Assembly: GCA_027704905.1 (NCBI GenBank)
Contig: CM051005.1
Coordinates: 26,946,682-27,010,681, forward strand
Source of the DNA: Muraenolepis orangiensis
Lineage: Eukaryota > Chordata > Actinopteri > Gadiformes > Muraenolepididae
DNA length: 64,000 nt
Direction of reading: 5' to 3'
The notes under the pieces: model-generated
The model's database searches: none
Seen by the model: the letters and a program-made list of their open reading frames with translations, nothing else
Told to the model about the DNA's origin: nothing
Program-made: the position numbers and the translations under genes
In this document: one piece after another, positions 10,200-20,239 of the stretch
Position numbering within the stretch: the first letter of the stretch is position 1
Layout of the letters: the number at the start of each line of letters is the position of its first letter

Positions 10200-10347
10200 G
10201 TTTTAATGTACTATTTTGAGTGATTTGGTTTTTTTCTTGTTTGTTTTTTGTTTTTTATTTTTGTTTTGTGTTTTTGCACAATGAAGCACTTTATTTGATC
10301 ACAATTTGATCTAGTGTAAATAAAGTGTTTTTGCAAAAGTCAAAAGT
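10200..10347 (+). terminator. LINE 3' UTR and polyadenylation signal
   Basis: A T-rich 3' UTR of about 150 bp with AATAAA at 10319-10324. The element ends at about 10347 (gcaaaagtcaaaagt), directly followed by (TTC)n, with no poly(A) tail. A 3' end joined to the target repeat is typical of target-specific non-LTR elements. Confidence 0.75.
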
Positions 10348-10348
10348 C

Positions 10349-10388
10349 CTTCTTCTTCTTCTTCTTCTTTTTCTTCTTCTTCTTCTTT
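10349..10388. repeat. (TTC)n between LINE copies 2 and 3
   Basis: About 40 bp of TTC repeat with one interruption, bounded on the left by the LINE 3' end and on the right by the 5' end of another LINE copy. Confidence 0.95.
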
Positions 10389-10608
10389 CCTGGTGCATGC
10401 TGGGATTTTCGGAGGGTGAAAGAGAGAGAGGAGCGAGACGTTTTATCGTCATATTTACCGTTTATTTCTTGTATAAATGGGTTTAATTTAACATCGTTTA
10501 TAGGTGGTAGTTGTTTTGGTTTACTTTTCGTGCTTTTGGGTGGGGTGTGTGGGGTGTTTGTGTGGGCTTCTCCTGCCGGCGTCTCGCCGGCCGGCGTCTG
10601 ACGGCGCC

Positions 10609-12346
10609 ATGGTAAATGGGGACTTTGCCAAGCTCACGCGGAAGCATGGCATTAGGATCTCCGCCAGCTTCGCGTGCACTGTGGAGGAGATCGGGCTGGC
10701 CGTGGGGGAGAAGGTTGGACACGGAAGCATCAAGTCCTTGGCGCGGATGAACAGCGCGGTGGTGATCTTTCTGGACCAGGTAGAGAAAGCGAACTGCGTC
10801 ATCGAGACAGGCATCACGGTGAGAGAATTGTTTGTGCAGGTGCAGCCGCTGATGCTGCCCGCAACCAAAATTACACTGTCAAACGTTCCCCCCTTCATAA
10901 CCGATGAGTTTCTCAGTAGAGAACTGTCCAGGCATGGTAAACTTGTTTCTCCCGTGAAAAAGATACTGTCTGGATGTAAGTCTCACTTACTGAAGCACGT
11001 AGTGTCTCACCGTAGACAGGTGTTTATGATACTGAACAATCGGAATGCGGAGCTTAACCTCCGCTTCCACGTTAAAGTAGATGATTATGACTACGTGATT
11101 TTTGCAAGTTCATCGGTCATGAAGTGTTTTGGTTGTGGGGAAGAGGGGCACACCGTGAGTGCCTGTCCGAAGCGCGGGGACCCGACTCCGCCTGGTCCGG
11201 ATGACGCGCCGGCGGCGGGGCCGTCTAACGCGCCGGCGGCGGGGCCGTCTAACGCGCCGGCGGCGGGCCGTCTAACGCGCCGGCGGCGGGCCGTCCAACG
11301 CGCCGGCGGGGCCGTCTAACGCGCCGGCGGCCGGGCCGTCCAACGCGCCGGTTGGGCCGTCTAACGCGCCAGCGGCGGGGTCGTCCGCCGCTGCGCCAGG
11401 CCCACCCGCGGCTGTTGCGCCGAAACCGCCCGTGGCTGCGCCGGGGCGGACTGCCGCGCCAGCGGCTGATGCGCCGGTTGCATTGGAGCAGCAGGTGGCT
11501 GTTGCTGAGGGAGGGGTGCCTCCCACTGTGGCGGCCGCTAACGCGGCCGCAGCGGGGGGGGGGCCCCCTCCGGAGGCGGCCGCTGCTGCTGACGCCAGCG
11601 CTGCTCCTGAGCAGTCGGCGATAGCGCGCGGTGTGACGTCTCGGACGCGGAGCGGGCGCGGGCGAGGGCGGGGTTTACAGCACGTTTTTGGTGATGGGTC
11701 CGGCTTGGGGGACCGTGGTGTTGCACAGGGTGAGGGTGTAGGTGGTTACGTTCAGGAGGATGGGGTGGTGGTTTTGCGTGAAGCAGAAGAAAAGGGGGAT
11801 GGGGGAAATAAAGATAAAAAAACAAAAGAAAGTGTAGGGACAGGTGAAGTCAGTAAAACACAAGAGGGAGATATGGAGAGTGGAACATATATAGGGAAAT
11901 CAGGAGAGGAGCAGCAAACATGGGGAGAGCAGGTGGAGGTTGCTGAGATGGAGGAAGAGGAGGCGGCAACAGAAATTATAGATAAGAAAAAGACTACTAA
12001 ACGCAGGAGTAGTAAAATGAACACGTCAACTGTTGCAAAGAGCAGTAGAGTGGAGAGGGAGGAAAAGGAAGGAAGAGAGCAAGGACAGGCGGAGGAGAGC
12101 TGGGACGATTGTGCGTCTGACAGCAGCGATGTGCCAGGTGCGTTGAGCGGTAGCCAACAAAAAAAAATGTACGCTGCTGGAATGATAAAAAACTACCTGG
12201 TGCAGACAAAGAACCTGCACAATGTGGTGGTAGAGGATTATTTCCCAGACTTGGCCGTGTTCTGTGCATCGGCAAGGTTCCATATGAGCCGAAAGGAGCT
12301 GTCTGTATTGGACGAGCTGGAGATTTTAGGCTCAAAAGGATGGTGA
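10609..12346 (+). pseudogene. LINE ORF1, copy 3, several frameshifts
   Basis: Begins at the same gcgccATGg context as the other copies and keeps the CCHC knuckle (about 11125-11166). The frame breaks in the expanded and imperfect GCGCCGGCG repeat of the Ala/Pro-rich linker (about 11260-11320) and is open again in another frame from about 11432. A deletion relative to copy 1 removes part of the Lys-rich region near 11820. A one-base deletion near 12325 gives an early stop at 12346 and loses the normal C-terminus. Confidence 0.88.
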
Positions 12347-12451
12347 CCAAAGTCAGGAGGCAAATGGGTAGTGAGTTCAGAAAACCCAATACGTGGGTTT
12401 AATTTATTTGTTTTTATTCTATTTTATTTTATCTTTAACATCTCACTCTTA

Positions 12452-12596
12452 ATGGACACTTTTAGAACCGCAAAAATAAAACATGTTGATGTCCTCTTTT
12501 TACAAGAGACTCACAGCGATGGTTTTAATGAGACGGACTGGAAGAGGGAGTGGGAGGGGGAAGTCATTTTAAGCCACAACACCTCTCGCAGTGGGG
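12452..12596 (+). pseudogene. LINE ORF2 start, copy 3, with 60-nt internal deletion
   Basis: Starts with MDTFR like copy 2 but then jumps in frame to TAKIKHVDVL. The 20 residues that include SLNVNG, the metal-binding Asn of the endonuclease, are missing. The FLQETHSD motif is retained. The remainder is hidden in the gap. Confidence 0.85.
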
Positions 12597-13596
12597 NNNN
12601 NNNNNNNNNNNNNNNNNNNNNNNNNNNNNNNNNNNNNNNNNNNNNNNNNNNNNNNNNNNNNNNNNNNNNNNNNNNNNNNNNNNNNNNNNNNNNNNNNNNN
12701 NNNNNNNNNNNNNNNNNNNNNNNNNNNNNNNNNNNNNNNNNNNNNNNNNNNNNNNNNNNNNNNNNNNNNNNNNNNNNNNNNNNNNNNNNNNNNNNNNNNN
12801 NNNNNNNNNNNNNNNNNNNNNNNNNNNNNNNNNNNNNNNNNNNNNNNNNNNNNNNNNNNNNNNNNNNNNNNNNNNNNNNNNNNNNNNNNNNNNNNNNNNN
12901 NNNNNNNNNNNNNNNNNNNNNNNNNNNNNNNNNNNNNNNNNNNNNNNNNNNNNNNNNNNNNNNNNNNNNNNNNNNNNNNNNNNNNNNNNNNNNNNNNNNN
13001 NNNNNNNNNNNNNNNNNNNNNNNNNNNNNNNNNNNNNNNNNNNNNNNNNNNNNNNNNNNNNNNNNNNNNNNNNNNNNNNNNNNNNNNNNNNNNNNNNNNN
13101 NNNNNNNNNNNNNNNNNNNNNNNNNNNNNNNNNNNNNNNNNNNNNNNNNNNNNNNNNNNNNNNNNNNNNNNNNNNNNNNNNNNNNNNNNNNNNNNNNNNN
13201 NNNNNNNNNNNNNNNNNNNNNNNNNNNNNNNNNNNNNNNNNNNNNNNNNNNNNNNNNNNNNNNNNNNNNNNNNNNNNNNNNNNNNNNNNNNNNNNNNNNN
13301 NNNNNNNNNNNNNNNNNNNNNNNNNNNNNNNNNNNNNNNNNNNNNNNNNNNNNNNNNNNNNNNNNNNNNNNNNNNNNNNNNNNNNNNNNNNNNNNNNNNN
13401 NNNNNNNNNNNNNNNNNNNNNNNNNNNNNNNNNNNNNNNNNNNNNNNNNNNNNNNNNNNNNNNNNNNNNNNNNNNNNNNNNNNNNNNNNNNNNNNNNNNN
13501 NNNNNNNNNNNNNNNNNNNNNNNNNNNNNNNNNNNNNNNNNNNNNNNNNNNNNNNNNNNNNNNNNNNNNNNNNNNNNNNNNNNNNNNNNNNNNNNN
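12597..13596. other. Assembly gap of exactly 1000 N
   Basis: A run of 1000 N, a conventional placeholder size, so the true distance is unknown. It hides the rest of LINE copy 3 and the last 25 or so bp of the left BEL/Pao LTR. Reading frames that span it are meaningless. Confidence 1.
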
Positions 13597-14218
13597 AGTC
13601 TTTGACTGATGTTGACCATTTATTTTCCGTTCCTTCAGAATGATATAACACCGTAAGAACTGTGGTACATAAAGTAGAAAAGGGGGGGGGTAATTAGAAC
13701 ATATTCTCCGTAACATTCTCCATCACTTAACACACACGTTAGCTACCGAGAAGCTCTAAGCTAGGCAAAACACATTAGCTACAACACAGAGCCAAACAAC
13801 GGTTATAAATTTGTTACACAAATTAAACAAATACATTTATTAATGTTACAAATTGTTAAGCTATTATTGTTAAGTTCACACCACATTAACATACCTTTTT
13901 GCTTCTTCGGGGGTTGCTATGATTAACACGAGAATCCTTATAAATATACTTATTCTAACTTTTCACGACACCACACTTTATCCTTCACCGTACCTTTTTC
14001 ACTCCAACGAAAGCCGGGAGCCAAACCGGATGTTAACCTTGCTAAGTTGCCGCACAGTGCGCACACACCAAGCTTCCGTTTTTACAAAGTAAAAGTCACC
14101 ATACTCAAAAGTTACAGGAAGTAAGAAAACACAGATAATTACACAGTATAACTAAAACATTGGAAATCTAAGTTCCTTTATAAAATTATAATTAGAAAAC
14201 TGAATTGGATCCTTTACA
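13597..14218 (-). repeat. BEL/Pao 3' LTR (last 25 bp hidden by the gap)
   Basis: Matches 19129-19748 nearly base for base. On the minus strand it starts TGTAAAGGATCC at 14218. The other LTR extends 25 bp further, to a CA end, so the terminus and the target duplication of this copy lie in the gap. Confidence 0.92.
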
Positions 14219-14230
14219 CTCCCATCAAAA
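14219..14230 (-). promoter_or_regulatory. Polypurine tract of the BEL/Pao element
   Basis: On the minus strand TTTTGATGGGAG directly precedes the TGTAAAGG start of the 3' LTR, the expected place and composition for the plus-strand primer. Confidence 0.65.
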
Positions 14231-14305
14231 TTATGAGAATTTCCCACAATGAAATAACAAAATAATTTTCACATCTGAAATAACAAGGACCCTTTATCTA
14301 TGGGC

Positions 14306-17300
14306 TCAGGGAGCCTCTAACAGCAGAACCAACTTCTGCACAGGACGTTCTAATATGGACAGTTTGCTAAGGCGTTCACCCTTTTTATTTAAACACTTAT
14401 CTCCTACTGAGATCTTCTTAGCTCGTCGGATGAGGCGGGCTACAGCCTTGACGGCTCGCGACCAAGTTGAGAACTTGGATAATCGGTCAGCGAGACTTTT
14501 CGGTTCCTGCGTGGTCTCTGTTTGCAGGGTCTGTGCCTTCTTTACTTCTGGATCGCCTATGGACAGGTTCGGTGTTATGTCCTGTTGTGTAGGTATGTCC
14601 CTTTCCCAGAGAAACCTTGGTCCCGTGAACCAGTCCGATCCAAGAAGTTCGTTCACTGTTTTTCCACGAGATGCTCCATCTGCTGGGTTGTCATCCGTGG
14701 GGACGTAGTGCCATTGTTGGGGGTTGGTGCTATGGCGGATCTTCTGGATGCGGTTTGCGACAAATGTGTGAAAACGCCGCACGTCGTTGTTGATGTAGCC
14801 TAAGACCACCTTAGAGTCCGTCCAGAAGTATTCTTTACTCACGACATAGCCAAGCTCCTCTCTGAGCATGTTGCTGATGGTTACCGAGACCACCGCTGCA
14901 GTTAATTCAAGCCTTGGGATCGTAGTCAACTTTGTGGGAGAAACACGGGCCTTTCCTATTACTAGAGAGCAGTGAATCTCTCCTCCTTGGTTCTTGACTC
15001 TCAGGTACGAGCATTGACCGTATCCGCTGGTGCTCACATCAGCGAAATGATGCAGTTCCGTTTCTACGACCTCTCCAAAGCTGGCAGGGATGTAAACTCG
15101 AGCGATGTTGATTTTCTCTAGGTTGGTCAAGTCACGTCGCCAGCTCTCCCACCGTGGTTTCAGCACCTCTGGCAGGAGGTCATCCCAGCCGGTGCCTTGG
15201 TGACACATCTCTTGAAGTATCCTTTTTCCATTGAGCACGTATGGCGCGAGGAAGCCAAGAGGGTCAAATATGGAGGCTACCGTGGATAATATGCCTCTAC
15301 GTGTCTCTGGCTGGTCTTTCAGATCGTTATTGAATCTGAAGCTGTCTTCTTCTATATTCCAGTGTATCCCTAGCGCTCGTTCCAGTGGCATGTCCTGGAA
15401 GGTGAGGTTCTTTGACCCAGTGTCTATTGCGCACTCTGATGGAGGCATACTCTGTAGGACAGCAGGACTGTTTGATAGAAACTTGTGAAGGCGGAGACCG
15501 CCTTTGGCGCAAATCTCCTTTGCCTCTTGTGCCAACTGAATGGCCTTTTCCACTGTGTCCGTGCTTGTGACTCCGTCGTCCACATAGAAATCTCTGGCGA
15601 TGAACTGGGATCCTGCTGGATATGATTGCCTGTTTTCCTTTGCCAGGTATTTCAGGCCATAGTTTGCGCAGCCAGGGGATGACGCCGCTCCGAAGAGATG
15701 TACTTTCATCCGATAGTCTTGTGGTGGTGTGCTTGTATCACCATTTTTCCACCAAAGGAAACGAAGATAATCGCGGTCATCCTCTTGGACATGGAACTGG
15801 TGGAACATTTTCTCGATGTCACACATAAGAGCGATAGGATGTTGTCTAAATCGTATGAGGACGCCCGTCAGGTTGTTCATCATGTCGGGTCCTGTCAGGA
15901 GATGTTCGTTCAGACTAGTGCCGCCGTACTTAGCGGAGCAATCGAACACTACACACAGTTTTCCAGGCTTTTTAGGGTGATAGATGCCATGATGTGGAAT
16001 GTACCATCGTTCACCGTGAGTACCATCTTCGTGTACCTCTTCTACATCACCTCTTTCTATAATGTCTGCCATGTATGCTGTGTAGTCTTTCTTGTACCTT
16101 TCATCTCTGCTGAGCTTCCGTTGTAGATGACTGAGCCTGATCTCGGCGAGTTTTCTATTATAAGGTAGGAGAGGCCGTTGCTTAAAGGGGAGAGGCATCT
16201 CATAGTGTCCTTGGTCATTCTCCTTTATTCCTTCTTTGAGTTTGCTCAGGAACATGAGATCCTCTTGTGAGACCGTCTTGTCCTCTCCTTTGGTGTCCTT
16301 GAAATCTGACTCCAAGGCGCTTATCACATCCCTCGGAGTTGCGGGAGGGAGTTCCTTGACCGTGACTCTGTGACATAGGCCGCGTTCCGTTTCACCGTGG
16401 GAGGCTGATGAGCCGCCAACTATGCTCCATCCTAGATCTGTGAGGATGGCATAGGACTCGTCGTCTTTTCCTGTTAATACCTTTCTTGGCGTAAGCGCTC
16501 TGGGACAGTTGTATCCAATCAGGAGTCCTACGTCGCAGCTGAGAAGAGGTGACATTTCATCTGCGATCGAATTCAGGTGAGGCCATCGTCTTGCTGTATC
16601 ATGAGTAGGTATGTGATTACGGTTCACAGGGATGCAGTCCTTTGTGTATGCGGGAGGAAGATCAATGTGAGCGCTGGAATGATAGCCTCTCACACGGAGT
16701 CCAGACACTCTTTCACTTTTCATAATAACGCTCTCTCCGAGCATGGTGGTAAGTTTCAGTTTTACAGGACAGGCTTGAACTTGTAATTTGTTACTCACTT
16801 CGCTGTCGACGAAGGTGCTGTCACTTTGGGTGTCTAGTAATGCGTAGACAAGCTGTTCCTTTGCTGGATTTCTGGCAGAGGACACCCAGACAGGTACGAT
16901 CATAGAAGTGCTGTCTGACTGGCCTCCCGTGGAGACCTTGTGTGAGATGGCTGTCGTGGTTTCATTGGCAGTGTTTGCCGCTGCAGCCGGTTCTTCAGTA
17001 GATCTTTCACGCTTCCTGTAACTTTCGTCGTGGAGACAGGTAGGGTGCCTTCCTTTGCACGTGTCACAGGCATGGCGGTGACGGCAATCTTTGGCGCCGT
17101 GGCCCGGTTTCAGACAACCGTAACACAGCCTATTGTCCTTTACATATGCTCGCCGCTCCTCCAGAGATTTGTCCTTGAAGCTTGAGCACTTTGGGAGTTG
17201 GTGTCTTTCCTCTTTACACCACATGCACGGGGACTTTCCTGTTCCTTTTCCCTGTGCGTCGTTGTTTACGGCGGTCTGAGTACTGAGGACGTTTACTTTA

Positions 17301-18979
17301 CTTCCTTTCCTTTCCTTTGAGAATACTCTTTCATGAGTTGAAGTGTTTGACTGGAGAGCATATAGGGAGGTGACTGGGTTGCATGATATCTCTGCTTCCA
17401 TCGACACAAAGCCGGAAAACTCTTTGAAAGTGGGAAAGTCTTTACCTTCCATGAGGGCCTTTGTAACTTGACGGTTCCATCGGGATGCGAGCCAGTCAGG
17501 GATCTTTTGTATGAGTTTCTGGTTTTCTTCACAGTCACTGAGGATTTCTAGTCCCTTCACGTGAGGCGTAGCTTGGAGGCAGGCGTTGAGGAAGTCAGAG
17601 TATGCTCTTAAACCTTCAGCATCTTTAGGCTGTATTTTCGGCCATTTTGATAGTTTATCCCTAAAGGCTCTCTGGACGATGAATGGTTGACCGTAGCGTT
17701 TGATAAGCTTTTCCCATGCATCTCTGTATGGCTCGTCGTCACTTCTATAGAATGTGCCTTCAAGGCATTTTTGTGCGGGGCCACTTATGTATTGCTTTAA
17801 ATAAAACAATTTATCAGCAGAAGAGATGCCTTTACTATCTACTAGTGACATGAAAGAAGCCTTCCATTCTAGGAAGAGCAGTGGGTCTCCACTGAACACT
17901 ACTGGGTTAGGCGCTGGTAGTCTGTTTATGGCTATACTGTCTTGGATTGCTTTGGCCAGACAGGTCACGTCACTAGATGGCGCTGAAGTAACAGCGTGTG
18001 CATTCTGTTGAGTTAGACTGGTGGGGAGAATGTGAGCTGATGTGACAGCTTGTGGGTTCTGAAACAGACTTGAGGGGAGCTGAATGTAGTTTTGTTCTAT
18101 GAGCTGTTCATCATATTCCTGGACGTTCTGTTTGATCTCTCTGTCATAAGTCTGGAGTTTGACGCGAGCAGTCTCCAAGTTCCCTTTTACTTGTAGTCGC
18201 TGTAATTCAACCCTCTGCCGGTCTAGTTCCACCCTCTGCCGGTCTAGTTCCTTGTTATGCTGGTCTAGTTCCACCCTCTGCCGGTCTAGTTCCTTGTTAT
18301 GCTGTTCTTCCATTAGTCTTATTTTTTCCTTTTGCTCTATTTCTTCTTCCATTAATTTGTATTGAACTTCCTTAGCGGCGAGCTCTGCGACTGCATCTGC
18401 TCTCTTGGCTGCTATACTCAGTGATGCTGAGTGACGACTTGAGTGTTGTGATTGAGAGGCAGTGCTGTAAATAGAGTGGGCATAGTCGTGGGCATGTAGC
18501 TGACGGAGACGCTTCCTTTCACGCTCTGCATCAAAGTCACCATCTACTTCTGCTAAGCGCTCATAGATTATTTTCAGCATGTCTTTAGTTACTGCTTCGC
18601 ATGCATCTACTTTGCGTCTCATTTCATTTGTTTCTGTTGTACGTTCTCTTATTTCACCGTACACTTTCATGACATCTGCAGTTCCATTTTCAATAAGGTC
18701 TGCCATTTTAGCCATGTCAATTTCTGATATGTCTCTCTTCAAATCATCCTTGATTGTTCTGATAGAACCTTTCCAAAGGGCATATAGTGTAAGCAGTCTT
18801 TTTTCTTTTTTATCAAGTTCATCACTTTGGTAGGCTAGCATTTTTCCTGTGGGCACACTAGTACGTTCAGAACGACGTGGTAATGTTAATTCTGTAATGC
18901 TTCTTTCCTTTATTTCCGTTGTTTCTGTAACGTTGAATTCCTTTATTTGGCTATCTGCCTCTTCCGTGGCGCCGTCCAT
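14306..18979 (-). CDS. BEL/Pao gag-pol polyprotein with integrase region deleted
   Basis: An uninterrupted 1557-residue frame. Order: a charged N-terminal region with heptad-like coiled coil built of repeated ELDRQRVEL units (about 215-290); a Pao-type gag domain (about 355-530); zinc knuckles from C585 (CX2C) and near 615-650; an aspartic protease with the DTQSD active site at D716; reverse transcriptase (about 960-1180) with YVDD at 1132-1135; Pao-type connection and RNase H-like region (about 1290-1430). After about residue 1530 the sequence jumps from the start of the integrase-linker region to a short C-terminus (RPVQKLVLLLEAP) that in BEL elements normally closes the polyprotein after integrase. 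BEL pol usually carries several hundred more residues there, so the integrase and most of the C-terminal domain seem to have been removed in frame. The start is the first ATG after a 124-bp leader. Confidence 0.9.
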   Translation of the reverse strand: MDGATEEADSQIKEFNVTETTEIKERSITELTLPRRSERTSVPTGKMLAYQSDELDKKEKRLLTLYALWKGSIRTIKDDLKRDISEIDMAKMADLIENGTADVMKVYGEIRERTTETNEMRRKVDACEAVTKDMLKIIYERLAEVDGDFDAERERKRLRQLHAHDYAHSIYSTASQSQHSSRHSASLSIAAKRADAVAELAAKEVQYKLMEEEIEQKEKIRLMEEQHNKELDRQRVELDQHNKELDRQRVELDRQRVELQRLQVKGNLETARVKLQTYDREIKQNVQEYDEQLIEQNYIQLPSSLFQNPQAVTSAHILPTSLTQQNAHAVTSAPSSDVTCLAKAIQDSIAINRLPAPNPVVFSGDPLLFLEWKASFMSLVDSKGISSADKLFYLKQYISGPAQKCLEGTFYRSDDEPYRDAWEKLIKRYGQPFIVQRAFRDKLSKWPKIQPKDAEGLRAYSDFLNACLQATPHVKGLEILSDCEENQKLIQKIPDWLASRWNRQVTKALMEGKDFPTFKEFSGFVSMEAEISCNPVTSLYALQSNTSTHERVFSKERKGSKVNVLSTQTAVNNDAQGKGTGKSPCMWCKEERHQLPKCSSFKDKSLEERRAYVKDNRLCYGCLKPGHGAKDCRHRHACDTCKGRHPTCLHDESYRKRERSTEEPAAAANTANETTTAISHKVSTGGQSDSTSMIVPVWVSSARNPAKEQLVYALLDTQSDSTFVDSEVSNKLQVQACPVKLKLTTMLGESVIMKSERVSGLRVRGYHSSAHIDLPPAYTKDCIPVNRNHIPTHDTARRWPHLNSIADEMSPLLSCDVGLLIGYNCPRALTPRKVLTGKDDESYAILTDLGWSIVGGSSASHGETERGLCHRVTVKELPPATPRDVISALESDFKDTKGEDKTVSQEDLMFLSKLKEGIKENDQGHYEMPLPFKQRPLLPYNRKLAEIRLSHLQRKLSRDERYKKDYTAYMADIIERGDVEEVHEDGTHGERWYIPHHGIYHPKKPGKLCVVFDCSAKYGGTSLNEHLLTGPDMMNNLTGVLIRFRQHPIALMCDIEKMFHQFHVQEDDRDYLRFLWWKNGDTSTPPQDYRMKVHLFGAASSPGCANYGLKYLAKENRQSYPAGSQFIARDFYVDDGVTSTDTVEKAIQLAQEAKEICAKGGLRLHKFLSNSPAVLQSMPPSECAIDTGSKNLTFQDMPLERALGIHWNIEEDSFRFNNDLKDQPETRRGILSTVASIFDPLGFLAPYVLNGKRILQEMCHQGTGWDDLLPEVLKPRWESWRRDLTNLEKINIARVYIPASFGEVVETELHHFADVSTSGYGQCSYLRVKNQGGEIHCSLVIGKARVSPTKLTTIPRLELTAAVVSVTISNMLREELGYVVSKEYFWTDSKVVLGYINNDVRRFHTFVANRIQKIRHSTNPQQWHYVPTDDNPADGASRGKTVNELLGSDWFTGPRFLWERDIPTQQDITPNLSIGDPEVKKAQTLQTETTQEPKSLADRLSKFSTWSRAVKAVARLIRRAKKISVGDKCLNKKGERLSKLSILERPVQKLVLLLEAP

Positions 18980-19103
18980 TTTGAATGTGGCCGCGTCTTC
19001 ACTTGCTTCGATGAATCACCGTTGAACGCTGCAACTCACTGCCTTGTTCTTTGCCGTCCGTCCGTTGGCAGTTAGTTGTGGCAGGTGAAAGCAAAGTTCT
19101 TAC

Positions 19104-19748
19104 TGTAGCAGTCCCTCGAATAAAACAGAGTCTTTGACTGATGTTGACCATTTATTTTCCGTTCCTTCAGAATGATATAACACCGTAAGAACTGTGGTAC
19201 ATAAAGTAGAAAAGGGGGGGGGTAATTAGAACATATTCTCCGTAACATTCTCCATCACTTAACACACGTTAGCTACCGAGAAGCTCTAAGCTAGGCAAAA
19301 CACATTAGCTACAACACAGAGCCAAACAACGGTTATAAATTTGTTACACAAATTAAACAAATACATTTATTAATGTTACAAATTGTTAAGCTATTATTGT
19401 TAAGTTCACACCACATTAACATACCTTTTTGCTTCTTCGGGGGTTGCTATGATTAACACGAGAATCCTTATAAATATACTTATTCTAACTTTTCACGACA
19501 CCACACTTTATCCTTCACCGTACTTTTTTCACTCCAACGAAAGCCGGGAGCCAAACCGGATGTTAACCTTGCTAAGTTGCCGCACAGTGCGCACACACCA
19601 AGCTTCCGTTTTTACAAAGTAAAAGTCACCATACTCAAAAGTTACAGGAAGTAAGAAAACACAGATAATTACACAGTATAACTAAAACATTGGAAATCTA
19701 AGTTCCTTTATAAAATTATAATTAGAAAACTAAATTGGATCCTTTACA
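19104..19748 (-). repeat. BEL/Pao 5' LTR (645 bp)
   Basis: On the minus strand it runs TGTAAAGGATCC...GGGACTGCTACA, with TG...CA ends. The outer end is set by loss of identity with the other LTR at 19748. The inner end (19104) is set by the TG/CA rule and by the 25 bp that the other copy lacks because of the gap. The adjacent outer bases are aaaag (19749-19753), the candidate target duplication. Confidence 0.85.
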
Positions 19749-19753
19749 AAAAG

Positions 19754-20239
19754 TGACCGTGGGAAAAAAACTTTTTTCATTGTTTGATTAAGAGATCAAA
19801 GGTAAATTTGAAGGTTTTTTTAGTACCTGACTCTCCCAGAAGAATGCACTTTGTATGTGTTCAAGTTGCACATTTTAAAAGACGAGTTTGAAGTTTGAAA
19901 ACAATAGCCATTAAATATTTTTTGTCCTCTACCTCCGTCCCCTCATAACCTCAAAGCAACCTTTATGAAAAATTCTGTCACGTCCGCAAATTAAAATACC
20001 CTGTTCCCTGTCACATCTCATTCCGTTTACACGCCTCAAACTCAGGGTTTACGCCTTGCTTCCTAACAGAAGGCGGTAATTGCCTTTCTGGCTCAATGGG
20101 CCTGTTGAGATTACAAAGGTTTACTGTATGTCAAGCAAAGCCTTAAAAGAAAGACCAGAGTCTAGTGGAGAACTCTGAAGACTTTTAATAGAAACGTTGT
20201 TCCTCCGTAGGAGGAATACCGAGCGTGGTGCTGGAGGAG
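19754..20239. other. Unassigned non-coding stretch
   Basis: Mixed-composition DNA without open frames, repeats or recognisable element termini. It separates the BEL element from the LINE remnant that starts near 20240. Confidence 0.4.

Larger units (their letters stand above)
4273..10347 (+). mobile_element. Tx1-clade LINE, full-length copy 2 (Koshi-like, TTC-targeted)
   Basis: About 6.1 kb running from the TTC tract at the 5' side to another TTC tract at the 3' side: 5' UTR, ORF1 (frameshifted), ORF2 (APE endonuclease, reverse transcriptase, C-terminal CCHC) and a short 3' UTR with AATAAA. Zinc-knuckle ORF1, ORF2 domain order and residues place it in the L1-related Tx1 clade. From memory, the Tx1 clade contains families that insert in RNA genes or in microsatellites, and a fish family targeting (TTC)n has been described (name recalled as Koshi). 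The flanking pattern here fits that. Two frameshifts in ORF2 and one in ORF1 mean this copy is probably dead unless they are sequencing errors in homopolymers. Confidence 0.88.
10389..12596 (+). mobile_element. Tx1-clade LINE copy 3, cut by the assembly gap
   Basis: Same family as copies 1 and 2 but clearly diverged (many substitutions and indels), so an independent, older insertion in the same TTC tract. It carries the 5' UTR with the ZNF143-like site (10394-10408), a broken ORF1 and the start of ORF2, and then enters the gap at 12597. Confidence 0.88.
13597..19748 (-). mobile_element. BEL/Pao LTR retrotransposon, young, integrase region missing
   Basis: Two LTRs in direct orientation flank one long minus-strand gag-pol frame. 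The element reads from its 5' LTR (19748 to 19104) to its 3' LTR (14218 to 13597, last 25 bp in the gap). LTR copies differ by about two substitutions and one 2-bp indel over about 620 bp, so the insertion is recent. The distance between the gag-pol stop (14306) and the 3' LTR is only 87 bp. The pol lacks an integrase domain, so it could not integrate on its own. Confidence 0.92.

Noticed and set aside
12371..13716. Frames of 350-412 codons spanning the N gap
   Set aside because: N translated as X. Only the LINE part before 12597 is real.
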